DNA of 64,000 bases from Janthinobacterium saanense (GCF_014200675.1 NZ_JACHCI010000005.1:124001-188000), one strand, 5' to 3'; shown: positions 43,172 through 52,309, numbered from the stretch's first letter. The notes: generated by a model not told the origin, from the sequence alone. Numbers and translations are program-made.

Positions 43172-45967
43172 ATGCAACCAGAAAAACAAGAAGGCAGGCG
43201 ATCCATCCATCCGCCGCGCAAGTCGGTATTGGCGTACTCCGTATGCCTGGCGCTGGGAGCCGCGAGCATCATGCTCGGTAGTGCTGCATTGGCGCAGGAG
43301 CAGACCATAGATCCGGCGGCGCCGGTCGTGCCGCCGTCCAGACTGCAGCGCGTGGAAATCACTGGGTCGGCCATCAAGCGGCTGGAATCGGAAACGGCGC
43401 TGCCGGTGCAAGTCATCACGCGCGCCGATATAGAAAAGGCTGGCGTGACGACGGCGTCCGAACTGATGGCGCGCGTGTCGGCCAACGTGGGTGGCCTGAG
43501 CGATGGCGGCAGCATCAACGTAGGCGGCGACCAGCGCGGCTTCAACAGCGCCAACCTGCGCGGCGTGGGCACCTCATCGACCCTGGTGCTGCTCAATGGC
43601 CGGCGCATGGCCAACTTTGCCTCGCCCGGCGACGACGCCGGCGTGGACTTGAATAACATCCCGGCCGCTGCGCTGCAGCGCGTGGAAATTCTGCTCGACG
43701 GCGCCTCCGCCCTGTACGGCACGGATGCCATCGGCGGCGTCATCAACTTCATCACGCGCAAGGATTACCAGGGCGTGGAGCTCAATGTGTATGGCAGCGG
43801 CACGCAGGAAGGCGGCGCCGGCAAGCGCACGGCCAGTATCACGGCCGGCAAGGGCGACCTGGAGACGGATGGCTACAATATCTTCGCCGTGGTGGACCTG
43901 CAAAAGACGGACCGCCTCAGCTCCTCGCAGCGCAAGTTCATTCCCAACTTGCAGATCCCGCAGCGCCTGGGACACTTGCTGTCGAGTTTTACCAGCCCGG
44001 CCAATATCCGTTTGTCCGGCGACCAGCGCGATTATTTGCAGGACAACGGTTTCCTGCTCAATGGCCGGCCGATCACCAACCGCCAGATCAATCTCTCGAT
44101 TCCCAACTGCGCCCCGCCGGCCAATCTGTATCTGCCCAAGGGTACGGGCGGCGTCGATGCCTGTACCTACGATTACATGGGCGATACGGAGCTGTATCCA
44201 AAGACGGACAAGCAGAACCTGCTCACGCGCGGCGTGCTGAAACTCAATGCCGACAACCAGCTGTATGCGGAAGTCGCCTTGAGCCGCTCGCGCAGCTATT
44301 ACGTAGGGTCGTCGGCGCGCGTGATCGGCTACATCGATTACAGCAAGGTTCCGCAGCTGGCCAATAGCGGCCTCGATAACATCGTGGACGACGATGGCAC
44401 GCCGACGGGGCGCGAACTGGAACTGCGCATGCGCCTGAACGAAGCGGGCATGCGCACCAGCGAACTGACCAGCGAGAGCCAGCGTATCGTGGTGGGCGCC
44501 AACGGCACCATGGGCGGCTGGGATTATGACGTGGGCCTGAACCACAGCGTCAACACCGTCAAGGACAGGGATACGCACGGCTACGTCTTGTACGACCAGC
44601 TGCTGGCAGGGATTGCCGATGGCCGCATCAATCCGTTCGGGCCATCGAGTGCTGCGGGCAGGGCGCTGCTCGACAGCATCCAGGTCAATGACGAAGTACG
44701 CCATGCGCGCGGCACCATGGACTCGCTGGACTTCAAGGTGTCGCGTGCGCTGATGCCGCTGGGCGGCGGCGACCTGGCGCTGGCCGTCGGTGGCGAAGTG
44801 CGCCGCGAGCGCACGGAGTTCCGTCCCTCCGCGCTGCTCATGAGCGACAATATCAACAACGATGCGGCGCCTGAAGGCGGCATGGCCACCAGCGACAGCC
44901 GCAATGTGCAGGCCATCTACAGCGAATTGCTGCTGCCATTCACCAAGCAGTGGCAGGCGCAATTGTCCGGCCGTTACGACCATTACCAGCAGGTGGGCGG
45001 CGCCCTCAGTCCCAAGATCGGCCTGACCTATATGCCCAGCAAGCAGGTGCTGATGCGGGCTTCAGCAGGCAAGGGTTTCCGCGCACCGTCAATGTCGGAC
45101 CTGCACCGTCCCACGGTCTACAGCAGCACCTCGACCTTGCCTGATCCCGTGTATTGCGCTGCGGAGAATAATGACTATTCCGTTTGCGCCGATAACTGGG
45201 ACACGCGCCGCTACAGCAACGACAAGCTGAAACCGGAACGCAGCCGCCAGTTCTCGGCCGGCCTGGTGCTGGAACCGAGCGAGCGCTGGACCCTCAGTGC
45301 CGACTACTGGAATATCAAGCGCACGGACCTGATCAGCGAAATCGGCGACGACATCATCCTGGGCAATTTGGCCAAATACGGCAACCTGGTGCACCGCGAC
45401 GCCGATGGCCTGATCGACTACATCGAATTGCGCAAGGAAAACCGCGGTGCGCAAAAAGCCTCGGGCATCGACTTCACGGCCGACCTGCATGGCATAAAAA
45501 CGGCGTGGGGGCGTTTCGGCGGCCACTTGAGCGGCACCTATGTGCTGGACTCGAAAATCCAGACCAGCCCGGGCGACACCTTCATCAGCAATTTGAACAC
45601 CTTCGTGACCGAAGGCGTGGTGCAGCGCTGGCGCCATACGATCACGCTCGATTGGGATAATGGCCCGTATTCGGCCAGCCTGTCGAATACCTATTCGAGT
45701 GGCTACCAGGACCAGAACTCGGCCATCAATACTGACGATGGCAGCGTGGTGGCGGCCAACCGCGTGAAGGCCTATACCATCTGGGACATGTCGGGCGCAT
45801 ATGCCGTCAGCAAGCAGTTCAAGCTGCGCGCGGGCATACAGAATCTGTTCAATACCAGCCCGCCGTATTCGAACCAGGCGTATTTTTTCCTCTCTGGTTA
45901 TGATCCCAGCTACACGGATCCACGTGGCCGGCGCTTTTATGCCTCGGCTAATTACAGCTTCAAATAA
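43172..45967 (+). CDS. TonB-dependent receptor, probable cyanophycin-fragment importer
   Basis: A 931-residue outer-membrane receptor. Signal peptide ends ALAQ near residue 42; TonB-box-like RVEITGSAIKR follows at about 60; plug motifs include LRGVGTSSTLVLLNGRRM and LDGASALYGTDAIGGVIN; the barrel ends with the aromatic NYSFK. Long extracellular loops contain paired cysteines (NCAPP/ACTYD and YCAAENNDYSVCADNW). It is translated just after the RpiR regulator and 120 bases before a secreted cyanophycinase, so its ligand is probably a peptide released by that enzyme. Ligand assignment is inference. Confidence 0.85.
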   Translation: MQPEKQEGRRSIHPPRKSVLAYSVCLALGAASIMLGSAALAQEQTIDPAAPVVPPSRLQRVEITGSAIKRLESETALPVQVITRADIEKAGVTTASELMARVSANVGGLSDGGSINVGGDQRGFNSANLRGVGTSSTLVLLNGRRMANFASPGDDAGVDLNNIPAAALQRVEILLDGASALYGTDAIGGVINFITRKDYQGVELNVYGSGTQEGGAGKRTASITAGKGDLETDGYNIFAVVDLQKTDRLSSSQRKFIPNLQIPQRLGHLLSSFTSPANIRLSGDQRDYLQDNGFLLNGRPITNRQINLSIPNCAPPANLYLPKGTGGVDACTYDYMGDTELYPKTDKQNLLTRGVLKLNADNQLYAEVALSRSRSYYVGSSARVIGYIDYSKVPQLANSGLDNIVDDDGTPTGRELELRMRLNEAGMRTSELTSESQRIVVGANGTMGGWDYDVGLNHSVNTVKDRDTHGYVLYDQLLAGIADGRINPFGPSSAAGRALLDSIQVNDEVRHARGTMDSLDFKVSRALMPLGGGDLALAVGGEVRRERTEFRPSALLMSDNINNDAAPEGGMATSDSRNVQAIYSELLLPFTKQWQAQLSGRYDHYQQVGGALSPKIGLTYMPSKQVLMRASAGKGFRAPSMSDLHRPTVYSSTSTLPDPVYCAAENNDYSVCADNWDTRRYSNDKLKPERSRQFSAGLVLEPSERWTLSADYWNIKRTDLISEIGDDIILGNLAKYGNLVHRDADGLIDYIELRKENRGAQKASGIDFTADLHGIKTAWGRFGGHLSGTYVLDSKIQTSPGDTFISNLNTFVTEGVVQRWRHTITLDWDNGPYSASLSNTYSSGYQDQNSAINTDDGSVVAANRVKAYTIWDMSGAYAVSKQFKLRAGIQNLFNTSPPYSNQAYFFLSGYDPSYTDPRGRRFYASANYSFK

Positions 45968-46087
45968 AGTCCATCAGGACGGCAAGACCCGTAGTCAGTT
46001 TCAAACGGCAAGAGCAGTGTGTATTCGTAGTCAGCGGCGCGCCTGGGCTTCTATCGTGCGCCGCCTTCCATGCATCTGAAAGGCACC

Positions 46088-47347
46088 ATGAAACCAAACG
46101 CAATCTCGCTTTACAAGTTGTGCTTCATCTTTATTCTCGGCTGTGTGCTGGCATGGTCAGGCATGCCGGCCAAGGCAGCGCCCTCCACCAACGCTGCCAA
46201 CGCTGCGCCGCAAGGCACACTGGTCATTATCGGCGGCGGCCTGCGTGCCGACAATGCCGAAGTCTGGCAGCGCATCGTGACCCTCTCGGGCGGCAAGGGC
46301 GCCCGCATCGCCGTGCTGGCGTCGGCCTCGAGTAACCCGGAAAAATCGGGCCTGAGCATCATCAGCAAATTGAACCAGTATGGCGCCGACGCTTTTTTCG
46401 TGCCGCTGGGCGTCAAGCTGGCCAATAGCGATTACCGCAAGGCGGCCGAAGATCCCGCCATCGTCGCGCAAATCAAGTCGGCCAGCGGCATTTATTTTGC
46501 CGGCGGCGACCAGGGCCGCATCACGCAAGCCTTGCTGCGCCCGGATGGCAGCCGCACGGCCGCGCTGGAAGCCATCTGGTCGGTCTACCGCAATGGCGGC
46601 GTGATCGCCGGCTCCAGCGCCGGCGCGGCCATCATGAGCACCACCATGTTTTATGACGCCAAGCCGGTGCTCGACATGCTGAAAATGGGCGTCACCGACG
46701 GCAAGGAGATCGCGCCTGGCCTGGGTTTCATCGGCAGCGATGTCTTCGTCGACCAGCATTTGCTGGTGCGCGGCCGTTTCGCCCGCATGATCCCCGTGAT
46801 GCTGAAAAAGGGTTACCACCTGGGTCTGGGCATCGATGAAAACAGCGCCATGGTGGTCGACGCCAAGCGCGACGTGGAAGTCATCGGCTACAGTGGCGCA
46901 CTGCTGATCGACCTGTCGGGCGCCATCAGCGATAGGGGCGTGAAAAATTTCAATATCAGCAATGCCGCCATCAGCTACCTGGACCGGGGCGACAAGTTCA
47001 ACCTCGTCACACGCGCTTTCACGCCTTCGCCGGACAAGGCCGACAACAAGCTCGACCCGAACCAGCCCGACATGCGCGAACCCGTATTCACCAACGATAT
47101 CCTCGGCAATAACGCCGTACTCGATTTGATGGGCAATTTGATCGACAACGCCCAGCAGGAAGCCATCGGCATCGCCTTTGGCAATCCGCGCGACCCCTAC
47201 CCGGACCTGGGTTTCGAGTTCAGGTTCAGCAAGACCGTCAACAGCGTGGGCTACAGCTCCACCGAAGCGGAAGCGTATTCGGTGCTGAAGCTGCGCCTCG
47301 ACATTCGTCCTATCCAGCTGCGCCAGCCCTTGTACCGTTACAAGTAA
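46088..47347 (+). CDS. cphE: secreted cyanophycinase (CphE-like)
   Basis: Serine peptidase of family S51 that cuts cyanophycin to beta-Asp-Arg dipeptides. The 419-residue protein has a signal peptide (LCFIFILGCVLAWSG...AKA), the GTLVIIGGG start of the S51 fold, YFAGGDQGRI, and the nucleophile Ser177 in AGSSAGAAIMS. Length and signal peptide match extracellular CphE enzymes rather than the shorter cytosolic CphB. ATG 46088 is used; an in-frame ATG at 46070 is possible. It lies downstream of the receptor in the same orientation. Confidence 0.85.
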   Translation: MKPNAISLYKLCFIFILGCVLAWSGMPAKAAPSTNAANAAPQGTLVIIGGGLRADNAEVWQRIVTLSGGKGARIAVLASASSNPEKSGLSIISKLNQYGADAFFVPLGVKLANSDYRKAAEDPAIVAQIKSASGIYFAGGDQGRITQALLRPDGSRTAALEAIWSVYRNGGVIAGSSAGAAIMSTTMFYDAKPVLDMLKMGVTDGKEIAPGLGFIGSDVFVDQHLLVRGRFARMIPVMLKKGYHLGLGIDENSAMVVDAKRDVEVIGYSGALLIDLSGAISDRGVKNFNISNAAISYLDRGDKFNLVTRAFTPSPDKADNKLDPNQPDMREPVFTNDILGNNAVLDLMGNLIDNAQQEAIGIAFGNPRDPYPDLGFEFRFSKTVNSVGYSSTEAEAYSVLKLRLDIRPIQLRQPLYRYK

Positions 47348-47367
47348 GAAGATCCGCCTGTAGCATG

Positions 47368-47388
47368 CCGGCGCTTTCAAAGCGCCGG
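47368..47388. promoter_or_regulatory. perfect hairpin between cyanophycinase and M64 peptidase genes
   Basis: Palindrome CCGGCGCTTT-C-AAAGCGCCGG in the 88-base gap. No T-run follows, so it may act as an mRNA-stabilising or partial-termination hairpin rather than a full terminator. Confidence 0.5.
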
Positions 47389-47435
47389 TCCTGCCGCTAC
47401 AATCAAGCTTCATCTTCTACCGTTTTAGGAACGCC

Positions 47436-48869
47436 ATGCAGCACACCCCGATACGATCCTTCCTGTGCGCGCTGGCGCTGGCCATCGGCATCTTGCCGAT
47501 GGCGCAAGCAGCCAGCCCGGCACAGCCGGCCACCATGCGCCTCGATTACCAGCATAGCGGCAATGCGCTGGGCGAACACTATGCGGTTGAACGGGTGCTG
47601 GTCGAGCCTTTACCCTGGCCGGGCAATATGGCGCGCACCATCGACGATAGCAATCGTGGCAACAATATGGTGGAAGTGGTCGATATCAAGACGGGAAAAC
47701 TGTTGTATTCGCGCGGCTTTTCCACCGTCTTCGGCGAGTGGAGCAGCACCGATGAAGCGAAAACCACCACGCGTGCCTTCCAGGAATCGGTGCGTTTCCC
47801 GCAGCCGCAGCAGCCGGTGCGCGTGCGCATCCTCAAGCGCGACGAGCGTGGCCTGTTTTCTGTTGTGTGGAGTACCGACGTCGACCCGGCCGCGCAGGAT
47901 GTGATCCGCAAGCAGCCGCCGGCGCCTGTCAAGCCCATCCCCATCCGCATCAGCGGTCCTTCGTCTGAAAAAGTCGATCTGCTGGTGCTGGGCGATGGTT
48001 ATACGGCAGCCGAGATGGGCAAGTTCGAAGCGACGGTGCGCCGCATGGTCGACCATCTGTTCAGCGTGTCGCCGTTCCGCGAACGGGCCAAGGATTTCAA
48101 TGTGTGGGCCATGGCCGTACCGACCCAGGAGTCGGGCGTGTCGCGTCCCTCGACGGGCGTGCACCACGCTTCGCCGTTGGGCACGCGCTACGATATCTTC
48201 GGCAGCGAGCGTTATGTGCTGGCGGTGGATAACCGCGCGCTGCGCGACCTGGCCCAGTATGCGCCGTATGAATTCATCGAAATCCTGGTCAATAACGACA
48301 CCTATGGCGGTGGCGGCATCTTTGGCCAGTTCAGCACGGCGGCGGCCAATAACGACTGGGCCAATTATCTGTTCGTGCATGAATTCGGCCACCACTTTGC
48401 CGGCCTGGCCGACGAGTACTACACCTCGCCGGTGGCCTACCAGTCCAGCGGCGAGCGCCGCGAACCATGGGAGCCGAATGTCACCGCGCTGCATGACCCG
48501 GCCAACGTGAAATGGAAGGGTCACGTCAAGGCTGGCACGCCCATGCCCACGCCATGGCCCAAGGAAGAATATGAAGCAGATTCACGCGCTTACCAGCAAG
48601 AGCGGGCCCAGCTGCGCAAGGATAACCGGCCCGAATCGGACATGAGTGCGCTGTTTCACCGCGACTTGAAACAGAGCGAGGCGCTGTTTTCGAAAGCCCC
48701 GCACCAGCATCAGGTGGGAGCTTTCGAAGGCGCGAATTACGAAGCCAGCGGCTACTACCGGCCCGAGATGCAATGCATCATGTTCGACCGCAGCGATCAA
48801 TTCTGCTCGGTGTGCCAGGACGCGATCAGCACCATCATCGACCTGTATTCGCGCCCACCGGCACCTTGA
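47436..48869 (+). CDS. secreted M64-family (IgA-peptidase-like) metallopeptidase
   Basis: A 477-residue zinc peptidase. Signal peptide ends AQA near residue 25; an N-terminal M64-N beta domain covers about 30-150; the catalytic domain has VDLLVLGDGYTAAEMGKF and the zinc site HEFGHHFAGLADEY at residues 315-328. Cys residues in the C-terminal MQCIMF and FCSVCQ segments are typical. M64 enzymes include Clostridium IgA protease, but most environmental members have unknown substrates. It probably ends the cyanophycinase transcript; its link to cyanophycin use is not established. Confidence 0.88.
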   Translation: MQHTPIRSFLCALALAIGILPMAQAASPAQPATMRLDYQHSGNALGEHYAVERVLVEPLPWPGNMARTIDDSNRGNNMVEVVDIKTGKLLYSRGFSTVFGEWSSTDEAKTTTRAFQESVRFPQPQQPVRVRILKRDERGLFSVVWSTDVDPAAQDVIRKQPPAPVKPIPIRISGPSSEKVDLLVLGDGYTAAEMGKFEATVRRMVDHLFSVSPFRERAKDFNVWAMAVPTQESGVSRPSTGVHHASPLGTRYDIFGSERYVLAVDNRALRDLAQYAPYEFIEILVNNDTYGGGGIFGQFSTAAANNDWANYLFVHEFGHHFAGLADEYYTSPVAYQSSGERREPWEPNVTALHDPANVKWKGHVKAGTPMPTPWPKEEYEADSRAYQQERAQLRKDNRPESDMSALFHRDLKQSEALFSKAPHQHQVGAFEGANYEASGYYRPEMQCIMFDRSDQFCSVCQDAISTIIDLYSRPPAP

Positions 48870-48880
48870 CACTACTGGCG

Positions 48881-51064
48881 TCAGATATGACCTTGCACGC
48901 CAAAGCCGATCTGGCGTGCATTGCCCAGGTTGACCAGATAGCGCCCGGTGACCGAGTCCAGATGATTGGCCGCGATGTAGGTGTGGTTGGTCAGGTTGCT
49001 GCCAAAGGCGAATAGCGACACGCCATTGGACAAGGTGTAGGCAGCCTTGGCGCCCAGGACGGTGGAGCCGTCATTGCGGTCGGTGTTGTCCGGGCTGGTG
49101 TAGTTGCTACCGCTATGCACCAGGTTCGCATTGAACAGCCAGTGATCCGGGGTCCAGCTGAAACCCACCGACTGGGTTTGCCTTGGCGAGCGGGCAAACT
49201 CCTTGCCCGCATAACTACCCTGCGGCGTATCGAAATCGATGAAGCGCGATTTCGACAAACCCAGTGCGCCAAATAATTCCAGATGCGGCATCACCTTGCC
49301 GCGTATTTCCGCTTCCAGTCCCTGCAGGCGCGAGCTGCCCGCGTTGACGAGGTAAGTATCGAGCGTATTGCGGCCGATATCGACTTGCTGCTTGCTCCAG
49401 TCGATGCGGTAGGCATTGAGCGCCACCACCATGCCATTGCCGACCACGCCCTTGAGCGAGGCTTCATAGTTCTTCGTGAATTCCGGGCCATAGGCGTTCG
49501 AGCCGCGTTCATAGCTGTAATTGACGCCGCCCGTGCGGTAGCCGCGCTGCGCCGTCAGGCCGGCGACCCACGCTGGCGCCAGCGCGTAGCGCAGCCCCAG
49601 TTTGGGCAGCCACACGGCATTGTCGGACTGCAGATTTTGCACGCCATCGGGTGCAAAAATGCCGCCGCCGATTAACTGGCCCACGATGCTGGTCGCCAGC
49701 GCCGAGGTGCCGCTGGTGGCTGTCGTCAGTACGCGGCTCTGGCGTTCGCTGTCGTAGCGCATGCCAGCCGTCGCAGTCAGCTTGCCGATCACATAATCGA
49801 ATTCGCCAAATACCGCGTGTGTCTTCGTGTCGTCCGCTTCCAGATTGCCGCGATTGATGAATTCGGAACCAAAGGCCGCATCGCACGCCGCCTGTACCTT
49901 GCATTGACCCGTCAGGCCCAGTACATATGACACGGGCACCGTGAACAGATCGTTCGCGCCGTAATGGGCATTCTGGTAATAGACACCGGCCACGCCTTTC
50001 AACTGATGGCCGAAGAGCTGGGTCTCGAAATTGGCGCGCGCTTCCTGCGAAAACTGGCGGTCGATATTTTCGCCGGTGCGATAGCCCTGATTGAGCTCCG
50101 TGCCATCGTAGTCCTGCACGCGCGAGTACAGATTGTGCGAATACGTGGTCAGCAAGGTGATGTCGGCGCCGCCTGCCTTGAAGGTTTGTTCGAGCGCCGC
50201 CGAACGCGTGAGGTTATCGGCATTGCGCGGTTCATTCGACAGGTTCTGGCGCGCTTCGATAGGGCGGGTCACGGCTTCTACGCCTGGGCTGCCCAGCTGC
50301 TGCTTGTCGTCCACCAGCGTGATCAGGGCTTGATAGTTTTCGCCGATGGGCGTGATGCGCAATTTGGCGCGCAAGGTGTGGCCATCGTCGTGATTGAAGC
50401 GTTTGTCGTTGCGGGTCGGGTCAAACACATCGCCGTCGCGCTTGCGGTCTTCGAAGCTGATGCGACCGGCCAGTACCTGGTCGATGATGGCGCCGCCGCC
50501 CGCCACTGCGATGCGCTGCGCGTTCTCGTTGCCAGCGCTGACGCGGTAGCTGAAGTCGGGAATATCGGAGGGATTGCGCGTTTTCATCACCACCGCGCCG
50601 GCCAGCGAGTTGCGGCCCTGGTTGGTCGATTGCGGCCCACGCAGCACTTCCACCCGGTCTGCATCCCAGACGCTGAGCGCACTGATGTCCTGGCCGAAGC
50701 CGTCTTGCGGTACGCCGTCGACGACCATGGTGATGGTGCGCCCGCCACCACCACCGGCCGGGCCATAGGAATTGATGCCGCGGATGGACAGGCCGCTGGC
50801 CGTGCCCACGTTGGCCATTTGTCCGGCCACGTCTTCCAGGGTGGTGTTACCCGATTCGCTGATCTGCCGGCTATTGCGTGACCCCACGCTGGCACTGCTG
50901 TCGATTTCCGTGCGTTTCAGCTTGTCGCCACTGATTACTACCTGTTCAACAGCTACGCTGCCATCGGCCGTCGCGCCAGGGGCTACCGCGGCATTGCCAT
51001 CCGCATGTGCCTGCCAACTTGCCAGCACACTCGCCAAACCCAACACCATCACCTTGATACGCAT
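48881..51064 (-). CDS. TonB-dependent siderophore-type receptor
   Basis: A 727-residue outer-membrane receptor with signal peptide ending AHA near residue 21, TonB-box-like EQVVISGDKLKR, and a plug with LSIRGINSYGP, ITMVVDGVPQDG and VEVLRGPQSTNQGRNSLAGAV. The barrel ends GFGVQGHI, without a C-terminal Phe/Tyr, which is less usual. Two Fur-box-like sites precede it, so iron starvation should induce it and the ligand is probably an iron chelate. Single gene, convergent with the M64 peptidase gene (11-base gap). Confidence 0.88.
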   Translation of the reverse strand: MRIKVMVLGLASVLASWQAHADGNAAVAPGATADGSVAVEQVVISGDKLKRTEIDSSASVGSRNSRQISESGNTTLEDVAGQMANVGTASGLSIRGINSYGPAGGGGGRTITMVVDGVPQDGFGQDISALSVWDADRVEVLRGPQSTNQGRNSLAGAVVMKTRNPSDIPDFSYRVSAGNENAQRIAVAGGGAIIDQVLAGRISFEDRKRDGDVFDPTRNDKRFNHDDGHTLRAKLRITPIGENYQALITLVDDKQQLGSPGVEAVTRPIEARQNLSNEPRNADNLTRSAALEQTFKAGGADITLLTTYSHNLYSRVQDYDGTELNQGYRTGENIDRQFSQEARANFETQLFGHQLKGVAGVYYQNAHYGANDLFTVPVSYVLGLTGQCKVQAACDAAFGSEFINRGNLEADDTKTHAVFGEFDYVIGKLTATAGMRYDSERQSRVLTTATSGTSALATSIVGQLIGGGIFAPDGVQNLQSDNAVWLPKLGLRYALAPAWVAGLTAQRGYRTGGVNYSYERGSNAYGPEFTKNYEASLKGVVGNGMVVALNAYRIDWSKQQVDIGRNTLDTYLVNAGSSRLQGLEAEIRGKVMPHLELFGALGLSKSRFIDFDTPQGSYAGKEFARSPRQTQSVGFSWTPDHWLFNANLVHSGSNYTSPDNTDRNDGSTVLGAKAAYTLSNGVSLFAFGSNLTNHTYIAANHLDSVTGRYLVNLGNARQIGFGVQGHI

Positions 51065-51079
51065 CGTTTACCTCATGTT

Positions 51080-51098
51080 GTGAATGAGAATTAATCTC
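51080..51098 (-). promoter_or_regulatory. Fur-box-like site 1
   Basis: The 19-mer starting GTGAATGAGAATTAATC matches 13 of 19 positions of the classical GATAATGATAATCATTATC box by hand. It lies 16 bases from the receptor ATG. Confidence 0.55.
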
Positions 51099-51111
51099 AA
51101 GTAAAATAATT

Positions 51112-51130
51112 CTAAATGAGAATGATTTTC
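51112..51130 (-). promoter_or_regulatory. Fur-box-like site 2
   Basis: CTAAATGAGAATGATTTTC matches 13 of 19 positions of the Fur consensus, including the ATGA.AATGATT core. With site 1 it gives two sites 32 bases apart, three helical turns, which could support cooperative repression. Confidence 0.6.
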
Positions 51131-51363
51131 AATCAAATAAAAAGAAGGTAATTGTTGGGTAAGCGTTGCTGCTTTCAAACAGTTACCTCTTTGCTCTCCG
51201 GTGTGACATTAAAAGCGGGCTCTGGTTTATATTCTGAGATTGCTTATTTGCAATTTTTTCTTTGCTTATGTTGCAGCTGCGGATGGCGATGCTGCGCTAT
51301 CTCCATCGTATCGCGCTGCATCTGTGAGCTATCAGTATTAAATAACAGCTCATATTGCAAAAT

Positions 51364-51377
51364 TTGATATAGATCAA
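51364..51377 (+). promoter_or_regulatory. perfect FNR/Anr box
   Basis: TTGAT-ATAG-ATCAA is an exact match to the TTGAT-N4-ATCAA site of FNR-type oxygen-sensing activators. Its centre (51370.5) is 41.5-42.5 bases upstream of the start predicted from TATAGT at 51401, the class II activator position. Confidence 0.75.
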
Positions 51378-51400
51378 TGTTGCGCTGCCGCAATGACTCG

Positions 51401-51406
51401 TATAGT
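51401..51406 (+). promoter_or_regulatory. -10 element of the fabI-ackA operon promoter
   Basis: TATAGT matches five of six positions of the sigma-70 -10 box. The -35 position is covered by the FNR box and no TTGACA-like element is present, as expected for an activator-dependent promoter. Predicted start near 51412, leaving about 100 bases of leader. Confidence 0.55.
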
Positions 51407-51510
51407 TGCGATGTCACAAGGCGCAGCGACGCCAGCCTGGCCTATGGCCGCTCGCTTTTTTGCTTTGTCTTGTTGTGGCAGAGCAACGGTGTACACACGA
51501 TGGAGACAAG

Positions 51511-52299
51511 ATGAGGAATGGGAATGTGAGCAGTTTGACTAGTTTGCAGGGCAAGAAAGGCCTGGTGATCGGCATCGCCAATGAGCAGAGCATCGCCTGG
51601 GGCTGTGCGCGCGCCTTGCGCGACGCCGGCGCCGAACTGGCCGTGACATGGCTGAACGACAAGGCAAGGCCGCATGTCGAACCGCTGGCGCAGCAAGTGC
51701 AGGCGGGTATTGCGCTGCCGCTCGATGTCAGCCTGCCGGAGCAGGGTGTAGCGCTGTTTGCGCAGATCGCGCAGCAGTGGGGCCGGCTCGATTTTCTCGT
51801 CCATTCCATCGCCTTCGCGCCGCAGCAAGACCTGCACGGCCGCGTGGTGGATACCTCGCCGGCCGGCTTTGCGCAGGCGATGGATATCTCCTGCCACTCC
51901 TTCATGCGCATGGCCAGGCTGGCCGAGCCGCTGATGCGGGACGGTGGCAGCCTGATGACCATGAGTTATCTGGGCGCCGAAGGGGTGGTCAACGACTACG
52001 GCGTGATGGGGCCCGTGAAGGCGGCGCTGGAAGCATCGGTGCGCTACCTGGCCGCCGAACTGGGGCCGGCTGGTATCCGCGTCAATGCGATTTCACCAGG
52101 GCCGCTGGCCACGCGGGCCGCTTCCGGCATCGCCCATTTCGATCGCCTGCTGGCGGACGCCGAAGCGCGTTCGCCGATGCGCCGCCTGGCCACTATCGAT
52201 GATGTGGGCGCTTTATGCGCCTTTTTGGCCGGCGATGCTGCGCGCTCGATGACGGGCGGCACCCTGTATGTCGACGGCGGCTACAACATCCTGAATTGA
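51511..52299 (+). CDS. fabI: enoyl-[acyl-carrier-protein] reductase FabI
   Basis: NADH-dependent enoyl reductase of fatty-acid synthesis, an SDR-fold enzyme. The 262 residues show the atypical nucleotide loop GIANEQSIAWG of FabI, and catalytic Tyr153, Tyr163 and Lys170 (SYLGAE then YGVMGPVK), matching the Y-x6-K spacing of E. coli FabI. ATG 51511 has a GGAGACA ribosome site. It is first gene of a probable FNR-controlled operon with transport and phosphotransacylase-kinase genes, so it is likely a second, conditional FabI rather than the housekeeping copy; that is inference. Confidence 0.88.
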   Translation: MRNGNVSSLTSLQGKKGLVIGIANEQSIAWGCARALRDAGAELAVTWLNDKARPHVEPLAQQVQAGIALPLDVSLPEQGVALFAQIAQQWGRLDFLVHSIAFAPQQDLHGRVVDTSPAGFAQAMDISCHSFMRMARLAEPLMRDGGSLMTMSYLGAEGVVNDYGVMGPVKAALEASVRYLAAELGPAGIRVNAISPGPLATRAASGIAHFDRLLADAEARSPMRRLATIDDVGALCAFLAGDAARSMTGGTLYVDGGYNILN

Positions 52300-52309
52300 C
52301 TGGAAGACG

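Larger units (their letters stand above)
51065..51510. other. 446-base divergent control region
   Basis: Gene-free, AT-rich region with two Fur-box-like sites near the receptor start (51080-51098 and 51112-51130), a perfect FNR/Anr box (51364-51377) and a -10 element (51401-51406) for the fabI operon. Short open frames inside it have no protein-like composition. Confidence 0.6.

Noticed and set aside
51152-51367. 71-codon open frame rich in Cys and Ser between the Fur sites and the FNR box
   Set aside because: Composition is not protein-like for this genome and it would end inside the FNR box region; more likely chance in AT-rich DNA.
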